A stretch of DNA of 64,000 bases, from assembly GCF_000025325.1 (NCBI RefSeq), contig NC_013744.1, positions 310,001-374,000 of the forward strand, written 5' to 3'. How positions within the stretch are numbered: the first letter of the stretch is position 1; each line of letters starts with the position of its first letter. The notes under the pieces were generated by a model that was not told the origin of the DNA, ran no database searches, and saw only the letters and a list, made by a program, of their open reading frames with translations. The translations under genes were made by a program, and so were the position numbers. This stretch comes from Haloterrigena turkmenica DSM 5511 (lineage in GTDB: Archaea; Halobacteriota; Halobacteria; Halobacteriales; Natrialbaceae). Below are positions 26,912 through 34,315 of the stretch, piece by piece.

Positions 26912-29900
26912 TTAGAGTCGCTCAAATTTCCACTGCTGGTTGTTGCCGCCCCACCACTCCCACTGCATAGCGTAGGCGCCGTCGCGCGTCAAAGTGTCCT
27001 CGATATCGAGCACCTTCCCGCTGTTGACATTCCGGACTCGGTAGTACCCATCCGGTGTCCTATCGACAGTCCACTGCTGGTTGTCGCCGCCCCACCACTC
27101 CCATTGCATGGCGTAGGCGCCGTCGTCAGTGGCTGCATCTTTGATATCCAGTACTTTTCCGCTATTGGCATTCTCGAACCGGAAGACACCGCCATCAACC
27201 TCGTGAGCGCTCCATTTCTGATTATCACCGCCCCACCACTCCCACTGCTGAACGGTGTCGCCGTCTCCGGTTCCTCCGTCCTGTATCTCAAGGACTTTCC
27301 CGCTATTGCGGTTCTCGATTCGGTAGGTCGCGCCGTCTACAAGTCCTTCGGAGTAGTCCCAAGCGGTGAGGCTTTCGATGGTCGCCGTACCGCCGCTCGC
27401 GGTCATCGTCGCGTGGACGCTCGTTTCGTCCGGGTAGATCCGATTCGTCATCGTCTTCTTGCCGTCGTTGGCGAACGTGGAGATGATACTCCGATCGACG
27501 AACACGCGCACCGTGAGCGTCCCGTCGTCGCGCAACGCCACCGGTTGGCTCGCGACGTCCTTGTCGGTGTCGCCGAAGAAGGCGCCCGCGTCGCCTCGAT
27601 CGACGAACAACTCCTCCGCGCCGACGTCGTAGGTGACGCGCGTCTCCTGACTGATGCCCTTGCGAAGCTCGAGGACCACGGCGTCAGCAGTGCCCGGATC
27701 GATCGTCGCGAGCAACTCGAGCATCTCACCTTTCACGTTGGTGCCCGCCAACGGGTCGTGGGTAGGCGAAAGGGGTTCGTCGCTCAGATCCGCGAGTACG
27801 CCCTTGCGGTTCGACTCGACCGCCCCGTCGAGGCGCTGGATCGGTACGATCCCGCTCCCGGTGTCCCTGAGGGTGATCCGGCGAGGGAACGACTGGGCGC
27901 CTTTCCAACCGTCCTCGGGCGTGTCAGCTGCGTAATCCCAGTGGCTCGTCCACGCCAGTCCCAGGCGAGAGTCCGTCGCCGGTTCGTTGGTCCAGCTCTG
28001 GGCGGCGTAGAAGTCCCGTCCCGAGTCCGCGTACACCTCGTTATCGGCGACGAACGTCGTGCCGTCGAACTGGCCGACGTGGTGTTCGACATGGTCGGCG
28101 TCGACGGAGACGGTCATCACCCAACGCCGCTCGTCGGCGTTCTCGACCGGGAGCTCGAACAGATCGGGACACTCCCAGGCGACGCCGTCGGACTCGTAGG
28201 TGCTCAGGTACGTCCAGTTCTTCAGGTCGTCGGACTCGTAGATCTCGATCCCCGCCGGCCGGTCGGGGCCGTTCCCCTCGACGCGCGCGACGACCATCCG
28301 CCAGTTGCCGGTTGAATCGTACCAGAACGGGTTCGGATCGCGCCAGTTGCCGGTGTCCTCGTCGAGCACCGGGTTCCCGCCGTACTTGGTGAAGGTGTCG
28401 CCGCCGTCGGTGCTGTAGGCGATGCGCTGGTCCTCTTCTCCGCCGTCGTGGTGGCCCGTGTACATGGTCACGATTGTGTTCTCACCGAACCCGGCCGTGT
28501 CGTTCACGTCGACCACCGCGCCACCGGAGTACGCCTGAACGCTGTCCGTGTCCGGGATCTTGGTTCCCTGCTCGGTCCAGTTGACCAGGTCCGTGCTGGT
28601 GGCGTGATCCCACCGTCGGCGGGACTCGCCGGCCTGGTAGAACATGTGGTACGTACCGTCGTGGTACACCAGACCGTTTGGATCGTTCATCCAGCCGCTC
28701 TCGCGTTCGAAGTGGTACCCGGGTCGGTACCGTTCCGAACTAGGCCGTCCGTTCTGGATGTCCTCCATCTCCCAGATCTCGATTGATCGGACGGTGATGT
28801 CGCCGTCTCGGTACAGTCGCAGCTCCGTCGAGTCATCGCGCGACGGGTACGCACGCGTCGTGACGCTCTTGAGCGAGTTGACGTAGCACTCGATCAGCGA
28901 CTTGTCGATGAACGCCCGCAGACGCAGGTTGTCGCTGCCGACGTCGACCGGCCCCTGCGTCGTGAGACTGCTCTTGTCCTGCTCCGCTTCCATCAGCGTC
29001 GAGTCCTGACTGGTCTGGTTCCGGTCGGTCTTGATCTCGCCGGTCGATTCGTCGTAGTAGACGAGCGTCTTTTCCTCGCCGCCGGGCGAGTAGTGGGAGT
29101 AGAAGCCGTACTCCGTCGCGCCGTTCGACTCGATCTCTAACTGCAGTTCGACGGTATCGGCGGTGAGGTTCTCTAGCGCGTCGTCGACGAGCGCTGGATC
29201 AGCGTCGTTCATCTCTAGGAGCTTCTCTGATCGGGCGCTCTCCATCTCCCCGATCGGCGCGATGCCGAGGCGGCCGTCGTCGCGCAGCGACAGCTCTATC
29301 GGCGTCCCGGCGTTGTGCGCCCACCCGGAGTCGTGCCAGAGCTGTTCCTTGCGGTGATCCTGCGCGATCGTGAACAGGATTGAGCGGCCCGTCTGCGGAT
29401 CGACGAAGCCGCTGGGCCCGGTGAAGTGGAAGTTGCCCTCATCGATGAGCAGCGGATCTTGGTGATCACGGACGAACTCGAAGTTAGCGGTGTCCCAAGT
29501 CCCGATCCAGTACCACACCTCTGTGTCGCCGCCCTGAGGGCTGATGCAAAGGACGTGCTTCTCGTTGCAGTTGGCGTCCGTGCCGATCGGCAGCAGAACC
29601 GGCAGTTCCCAGTTGTCGCCGAGGTGCGGGTAGTCGTCGGGACTGTCCAGCTGGAGCGCCCGTCCCTCGTAGTTCCAGTTGACGCAATCCGTGGAGTGAA
29701 ACGCGAGCACGGTACCCCCGCCGCCGTTCTGGAGACCCGAGCCGACGAGACAGTACCATTCACCGTTCTCCTGCCAGACGTGGGGGTCGCGAAACTCGTT
29801 TTTCATCAGGCCGGGGTCGTCGGGCTGACGCATCACGACCCCCTGTTTGTTCCAGTCAGTGAGCGCTACGTCGTCGTCCTCGGGGAACGTCGACGTTGCC

Positions 29901-31153
29901 TCGGCGATGGCTTGATCGTCCGTTCCTTCCGTGAGGCCCGCGGTGTAGAGGAGCTTCGGACAGCCGTCGACGTCGACGACGGCGTCGCCCGACCAGCAAC
30001 CCGCCGGGTCGATTCCCTCCTCCGGTCGGAGCGCCTCCTCGACGGGGTTCCAGTGGACCATGTCGTCGCTGACCCAGTGACCCCAGTGGATCTGCCGCCA
30101 GTAGGATCCCTTCGGGTTGTGCTGGTAGAACAGATGATACTTCCCGTCGAAGTACAGCGGACCGTGGGGTTCGTTCATCCAGTGTGTCGGCGCGATCGCG
30201 TGGTACTCCGGCCGGTGATTGTCGCCGTCGTACTGCTTTGGATTGACCGTCAACTCCTGGTAGCCAGTCGCGGGGAGGCCGCTGACTTCGTTGTCGTGCT
30301 TGCTCCGGATCTCGGAGCCGGAGAGTGCAGCGTCGTAGGTTTCCAGCTGGCTGACGGCGCCGTTGAACATGTTCTGCTTCCAGACGTCTTTGCCCTCGCC
30401 AATGTAGTCCATCTGGGAGTTCCTCCCGAGCTTGAGGGCAACATCGGCGGGGCCGATCGTCCCGGTTGGAGTCGAGTTCTCGGCGACGAGGCTCCCGTCC
30501 TTGTAGAGCCGCAATGACCCCGCGTTTCCGTCGAAGACGGCTGTGAGGTGGTTCCACTGGTAGACGTCGATCAGGTCGCCGCTCTCGACCCAAATCTCCT
30601 CCCAGCTGTCGCCGAGACCCACCTGGAACGTCCAGTGGCCGTAGTTGTCGACGCCAAACGTGAACCCCTGCTGGGCGCTCCGGTCGCGCTTCTCGATGAT
30701 CGGGTCGATGTAATTCGACTCGGAGCCGTGAGAACGCGGAGCGACCCAGGTGTCGATCGTTAGCTCCGAGAGCTCCTGACCGAACTCCGGCGCGAGTTCG
30801 TCGGCCTCCCAGGCCGCCCACGTGGTGTAGCCGTCGAACAGCAGGCCGTTCTGGCCTTTCCCGTCGACCCACAGCGGATCTCGGTCACCCTTATAAGCGA
30901 CGTGTTTTCGGTATCCTGCGACGCTTTCGACGGTGGAATCACCGCTTCCCTCGTCGAGAGGCCAGTCACCGATCTTGGATTCGGTGTGCGACGCCGTTAC
31001 GGACTCGGTGAGCGCACCGCCGATGCTAGCCGAAACGGCGACCTCCCCGAAGATCTGCAACCAATCGCGCCGATTGACGTGGCCGATGCTGTCGGTACTA
31101 GCGGACCGCTTGTGGTTCTCTGTCACGGTTCGAGAGTCTATCACCATTAACAT
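26912..31153 (-). CDS. Exported fructan hydrolase: LamG + two GH32 domains + ricin-type lectin
   Basis: A 1413-aa enzyme predicted to hydrolyse fructans outside the cell. Order: N-terminal Tat-like signal (NRRDWLQIFGEVAVSASIGGA, residues 27-48); LamG/concanavalin-like domain (about 60-285); first GH32 unit (about 310-800) with WMNEPHGP near 327, EFRDPHVW near 452 and NWELPVLLP near 516; second GH32 unit (about 808-1265) with WMNDPNGL near 824, NWRDPNPFW near 939 and WECPDLFEL near 996; a ricin B-type lectin of three near-identical repeats (about 1275-1413), each with NSGKVL and QWEWWGG. In the first unit the nucleophile position is Glu, as in fungal endo-inulinases; the second is canonical Asp. 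The pair may thus be an endo/exo couple in one chain. It is downstream of a pfkB gene. Confidence 0.9.
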   Translation of the reverse strand: MLMVIDSRTVTENHKRSASTDSIGHVNRRDWLQIFGEVAVSASIGGALTESVTASHTESKIGDWPLDEGSGDSTVESVAGYRKHVAYKGDRDPLWVDGKGQNGLLFDGYTTWAAWEADELAPEFGQELSELTIDTWVAPRSHGSESNYIDPIIEKRDRSAQQGFTFGVDNYGHWTFQVGLGDSWEEIWVESGDLIDVYQWNHLTAVFDGNAGSLRLYKDGSLVAENSTPTGTIGPADVALKLGRNSQMDYIGEGKDVWKQNMFNGAVSQLETYDAALSGSEIRSKHDNEVSGLPATGYQELTVNPKQYDGDNHRPEYHAIAPTHWMNEPHGPLYFDGKYHLFYQHNPKGSYWRQIHWGHWVSDDMVHWNPVEEALRPEEGIDPAGCWSGDAVVDVDGCPKLLYTAGLTEGTDDQAIAEATSTFPEDDDVALTDWNKQGVVMRQPDDPGLMKNEFRDPHVWQENGEWYCLVGSGLQNGGGGTVLAFHSTDCVNWNYEGRALQLDSPDDYPHLGDNWELPVLLPIGTDANCNEKHVLCISPQGGDTEVWYWIGTWDTANFEFVRDHQDPLLIDEGNFHFTGPSGFVDPQTGRSILFTIAQDHRKEQLWHDSGWAHNAGTPIELSLRDDGRLGIAPIGEMESARSEKLLEMNDADPALVDDALENLTADTVELQLEIESNGATEYGFYSHYSPGGEEKTLVYYDESTGEIKTDRNQTSQDSTLMEAEQDKSSLTTQGPVDVGSDNLRLRAFIDKSLIECYVNSLKSVTTRAYPSRDDSTELRLYRDGDITVRSIEIWEMEDIQNGRPSSERYRPGYHFERESGWMNDPNGLVYHDGTYHMFYQAGESRRRWDHATSTDLVNWTEQGTKIPDTDSVQAYSGGAVVDVNDTAGFGENTIVTMYTGHHDGGEEDQRIAYSTDGGDTFTKYGGNPVLDEDTGNWRDPNPFWYDSTGNWRMVVARVEGNGPDRPAGIEIYESDDLKNWTYLSTYESDGVAWECPDLFELPVENADERRWVMTVSVDADHVEHHVGQFDGTTFVADNEVYADSGRDFYAAQSWTNEPATDSRLGLAWTSHWDYAADTPEDGWKGAQSFPRRITLRDTGSGIVPIQRLDGAVESNRKGVLADLSDEPLSPTHDPLAGTNVKGEMLELLATIDPGTADAVVLELRKGISQETRVTYDVGAEELFVDRGDAGAFFGDTDKDVASQPVALRDDGTLTVRVFVDRSIISTFANDGKKTMTNRIYPDETSVHATMTASGGTATIESLTAWDYSEGLVDGATYRIENRNSGKVLEIQDGGTGDGDTVQQWEWWGGDNQKWSAHEVDGGVFRFENANSGKVLDIKDAATDDGAYAMQWEWWGGDNQQWTVDRTPDGYYRVRNVNSGKVLDIEDTLTRDGAYAMQWEWWGGNNQQWKFERL

Positions 31154-31228
31154 AAAACTAATCGAGTGTCCGTAACTTCACACTTGAAAGATCGTTCGAT
31201 AACCGACGCCCGCTGGAATCGTGCAGTC

Positions 31229-31249
31229 ATCGCCGGTGTGACTGGCGAT
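31229..31249. promoter_or_regulatory. Dyad-symmetric site between pfkB and the exported GH32 gene
   Basis: ATCGCCGGT at 31229-31237 and ACTGGCGAT at 31241-31249 form an inverted repeat with one mismatch and a 3-nt centre. It lies 76 bp upstream of the GH32 start and 54 bp after the pfkB stop. It could be an operator for GfcR or a TrmB-type protein, or a terminator hairpin of the upstream gene; no T-run follows. Confidence 0.4.
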
Positions 31250-31302
31250 CCGCCGTGACCGTTATACTGAGAACAGAAAACTAGCGACAAGTCGGCGTGA
31301 TC

Positions 31303-32271
31303 TCACTTGGGTGCAGTGTGAGAGTCCACGAATTCGGAGATCATCCTCCAGTCCGGTGGCCGTTCCATCGCTCCCGTCGTAGTCGCCGAGATCGCCGCAG
31401 ATGCGTTCGCAAGCCTGACGATTCGGTCCAGATCGGCAGACCTTCGCGCAAGCGCGGCGACTGTTGTGGAGACAAACGCGTCGCCCGCCCCAGTCGTGTC
31501 GACCACGTCGACATCGAATCCTTCATGCTCGACAGCGCCGTCTCCCCACGGCGCGTCGACTGTCGCGTACGCCATAGCTCCCTCATCGCCGCGCGTAAGA
31601 AAGACAGTGTGTGGCCCGTTCCGGCAGACTACTTCGCACCGTCGCTCGAGCGACTCCTGCCTGTATCCGAGTTGTTCCAGTTCATCGGACGTCGCCTTGA
31701 GCACGTCGGCCATCTCGACCGCGTCTTCAAGGACGCCCGTATCGTCGTCGTCCCACAGTTCCGGACGCCAGTTCGGATCGAAGTACACGGAACAGTTCGC
31801 CTCTCGTGCGCGCCGTAGCAGATCGAACACGGCTGATCGAGCCGGCTCGGCCGCGAGCACGACGCCGCCGACGTACACCCACTCGATCTCCTCGAGCGTG
31901 CTCGTTGGAACGGCGCCGGTTTCGAGTTTCGTATCGGCAGTGCCGTCGCGATAGAACGTGAACGACCGATCCCGTGTTTCGTCGTGAGCGACGAACGCGA
32001 GGGTCGTCTTCGCTGTGGGATCCTGCTCGACGAAGCGCAATGGAACGCTACGGTCTTCCAGCGTATCGACGAGAAAGTCACCAAACCCGTCGTCGCCGAC
32101 TCGAGTCCAGAACAGCGGGTCAGCACCGACCGCTGCGAGACGTGCTGCGACGTTGGCCGGGGCGCCGCCGGCGCGACGCTGGTACGACTCCACGTCGCGG
32201 AGATCCCCCGGTACCGCGGGCAGCATATCAACGAGTGTTTCGCCGACTACGAGGATATTCTGGTCACCCAT
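31303..32271 (-). CDS. PfkB family sugar kinase (fructokinase-like)
   Basis: Phosphorylates a sugar, most likely fructose, with ATP in the cytosol. The ribokinase-fold markers are present: GGAPANVAARLAAVGADPLF with the sugar-binding Gly/Asn pattern near residue 35, and the anion hole plus catalytic base TTGAGDAFVS near 265. At 322 aa it is full length. It ends a minus-strand operon that runs GH32, HAD hydrolase, GfcR, then this gene, with only a 3-nt gap after gfcR, so its expression is tied to fructan use. Fructose released by the GH32 enzymes is the natural substrate in this context; other hexoses or 2-keto-3-deoxygluconate cannot be excluded. Confidence 0.88.
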   Translation of the reverse strand: MGDQNILVVGETLVDMLPAVPGDLRDVESYQRRAGGAPANVAARLAAVGADPLFWTRVGDDGFGDFLVDTLEDRSVPLRFVEQDPTAKTTLAFVAHDETRDRSFTFYRDGTADTKLETGAVPTSTLEEIEWVYVGGVVLAAEPARSAVFDLLRRAREANCSVYFDPNWRPELWDDDDTGVLEDAVEMADVLKATSDELEQLGYRQESLERRCEVVCRNGPHTVFLTRGDEGAMAYATVDAPWGDGAVEHEGFDVDVVDTTGAGDAFVSTTVAALARRSADLDRIVRLANASAAISATTTGAMERPPDWRMISEFVDSHTAPK

Positions 32272-32274
32272 CGG

Positions 32275-32904
32275 TCATTCCTCCGCGGTTAGATTGACCA
32301 GTGTGATCAGCGACCTGACCGGGACGTCATCGACGCGGTCCGTCCCGTTCTTGTCGACGATGACGGCACAACCCCTGACGTTGCCTCCCTCGTTCTCGAC
32401 GGCCCGAACGGTCTCGGAAATCGTCGTTCCCGATGTTATCATGTCGTCGACGACGTAGCAGTCGGCGCCGTCGACCGACGAGAAGTTGTGGGAGAATGAG
32501 CCACTGTACTCGTCGATATCTCCCTTTTCCCAGCGGTGTTTCCGCGGGGTGTAGGTACTGAGATCGACCGTTAGTTCGCTCGCGACGGCCGTCGCCAGCG
32601 GGACGCCCGCCTTTTCGATCCCAACGACGAGGTTAGCATCTCCGTCCGTCGAGAGGACGTCGGCCAGTATCCCGCCAAGGTGGTCGAGTCGGCGGCCGTT
32701 CTGGCCGACGGTACTCCAGTCAATGTGGATGTCCTGGGGAGACTTCGGGCGTCCGTTGGGCTGTTCAGCGTCCGGCGTCGCTCGTTCGATGAGCCAGCTA
32801 GCGGTCTCGCGGGAGACGTTGAGTTCGTCTGCGATCTCTCCCCTGGAGAGTCCGCTCTCAGCCAAACCGGCGGCTTCGCTCACGAGACTATCGACGTTCT
32901 TCAT
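32275..32904 (-). CDS. gfcR: GfcR-type transcriptional regulator (HTH + phosphoribosyltransferase-like)
   Basis: A 209-aa protein with an N-terminal helix-turn-helix (LSRGEIADELNVSRETASWL, residues about 18-40) and a phosphoribosyltransferase-like domain that keeps the PRPP-loop motif VVDDMITSGTT near residue 150. This is the architecture of GfcR, formerly annotated as PyrE2, which in Haloferax volcanii activates glucose and fructose catabolism genes. Haloarchaea usually carry such a gene away from fructan genes, so this may be a locus-specific paralogue. It lies between the HAD hydrolase and pfkB in the same operon, 3 nt before pfkB. The name rests on architecture and motif; the copy number in this genome is not visible. 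Confidence 0.85.
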   Translation of the reverse strand: MKNVDSLVSEAAGLAESGLSRGEIADELNVSRETASWLIERATPDAEQPNGRPKSPQDIHIDWSTVGQNGRRLDHLGGILADVLSTDGDANLVVGIEKAGVPLATAVASELTVDLSTYTPRKHRWEKGDIDEYSGSFSHNFSSVDGADCYVVDDMITSGTTISETVRAVENEGGNVRGCAVIVDKNGTDRVDDVPVRSLITLVNLTAEE

Positions 32905-32985
32905 TGTCTGTGTGATCTCTCAGTGATCCGCAATAATCTTTGTGCTCGACCGCAGTACCGACGGATTTCGACGTGGAACATCTCA

Positions 32986-34248
32986 CTATGCACCCCGTCG
33001 TGATCGGTACGTCGCGGCCAGTTCGTTCAGTGCGTAGATCGCTCGCAGCATCTTGGAGCTCTTCCCCTCGTCAAACACCAATTCGTCGGTCTCGCGGACG
33101 AAGTCCAGGACGTCGGTCGAGGCGTGTCCGGGGGCGGCGGAGATCCCGGTCCCCGTTTCCGTGAGCCAACGCATGACTCGGAGATCGCTCTTGCTGTCGC
33201 CCATCGCAACGGCGAACGGGTCGTCGATACCGAGCACGTCGAAGGCGGCTTCCACGCCGGCGACCTTATTCAGTTCGAGGCTGCCGATCTCCGCGGCATC
33301 GGCCTCGTAGTACGCGACGTCGATGCGCTCGAAGAGTGCACTCACATCCTCCGGAACGTCACTAACCTTACACTCAGAGGTCTCCTTACGCTCGGTGAGG
33401 ACGCCGTCAATCTCGGGATCCGCGTCGGCGTAGAACGCTTTCGTCCACTGGCGTCCCTCGTCGCTCAAATACCCTAACTGCGTCGCCACAGCCTCGCCAA
33501 GCAGTTCGAGCTGATGGACCAGCCCCGCGTCGATGATCTCTCGAGCTCGTTCGGAGCCGATCTTGAAGTTCGGCTTCACCGTGATGTTGAACTCGTTGCC
33601 CTGTAGGTGGCAGTTCCGCCGCAAGTCTTCGGGAGCGTCCGAGAGCACACGTGAGCGAACCGCGTCGAACACGTCAACGATGTCGTCGTCGAGCGACTCA
33701 TAGAGTAGCCGCTTCGTCTCCGCACCGTGTTCAGGTGTGAATACGCCGGTTCCGGCCTCGTAGACGATCGAGAGGTCGCCCGAGTGGACGATTTCGCTGC
33801 CGAGCCCTTGTATCATGAAGCCCTTGACGTTTTCCAAGGTCTGCCCGGTACAGATCACGATCGGAACGCCGCGTTCGTGAAGTTCCGTCAGGAAGTATAG
33901 CGTGTCTCGCGGGATCTCGTTGTCGGTCGTTGACGCCGACCGGAGCGTCTCGTCGACGTCGAGGACCAGTGCGTTGATCGGACGTTCGTACTTGTTGTAC
34001 AGATCGAGTGCGGTGAACGCCTGGCTTTCCGTCGCGTGTGCGGCGATCTCCGCGTAGGCGTCTCCGTTCGGGAAACTCCGCCGAATCTGGGTCTTCTGCT
34101 GGTCGAGGTCGTCTCGAACGGACTCCCACTGCTGTAGGGAGACTTGTGAATCGAGTGGCGGGAACACGTTGACGAGATCCTGACGTGCCCTGAGCGTCTC
34201 AGTGTCGGTACTATCGTACAGCTCATACAACTGACTATAAACTTGCAC
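32986..34248 (-). CDS. HAD-superfamily hydrolase (sugar-phosphatase-like)
   Basis: A 420-aa HAD-family protein. The catalytic Asp pair is in INALVLDVDETLRS near residue 95, motif II in VPIVICTGQT and the metal-binding motif in AVAMGDSKSDLRVM near 345. The spacing and late cap are like the Cof/sucrose-phosphatase branch (type IIB). The N-terminal 85 residues are helical and not part of the HAD core; I do not recognise them. It lies between GH32 and gfcR in one operon (67 and 81 bp gaps). Dephosphorylation of a sugar phosphate, for example sucrose 6-phosphate or a kinase product, is plausible; without biochemical data it stays open. Confidence 0.75.
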   Translation of the reverse strand: MQVYSQLYELYDSTDTETLRARQDLVNVFPPLDSQVSLQQWESVRDDLDQQKTQIRRSFPNGDAYAEIAAHATESQAFTALDLYNKYERPINALVLDVDETLRSASTTDNEIPRDTLYFLTELHERGVPIVICTGQTLENVKGFMIQGLGSEIVHSGDLSIVYEAGTGVFTPEHGAETKRLLYESLDDDIVDVFDAVRSRVLSDAPEDLRRNCHLQGNEFNITVKPNFKIGSERAREIIDAGLVHQLELLGEAVATQLGYLSDEGRQWTKAFYADADPEIDGVLTERKETSECKVSDVPEDVSALFERIDVAYYEADAAEIGSLELNKVAGVEAAFDVLGIDDPFAVAMGDSKSDLRVMRWLTETGTGISAAPGHASTDVLDFVRETDELVFDEGKSSKMLRAIYALNELAATYRSRRGA

Positions 34249-34315
34249 GGAAACGTGTACATCCGGAACCGATATAAAAGTCCCGCCAGCCGCGATGCCG
34301 CAAAGACTCGGTCGC

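Noticed and set aside
26989-27291. Possible tandem DNA repeats as an independent repeat element
   Set aside because: The three similar units encode the ricin-type lectin repeats (NSGKVL and QWEWWGG) of the exported fructanase and are protein repeats, not a separate DNA element or CRISPR array.
27104-28315. A 403-codon plus-strand open frame opposite the exported fructanase
   Set aside because: It is antisense to well-defined GH32 and lectin domains, and its Arg/Val/Asp-rich translation is what the opposite strand of GC-rich haloarchaeal genes usually gives.
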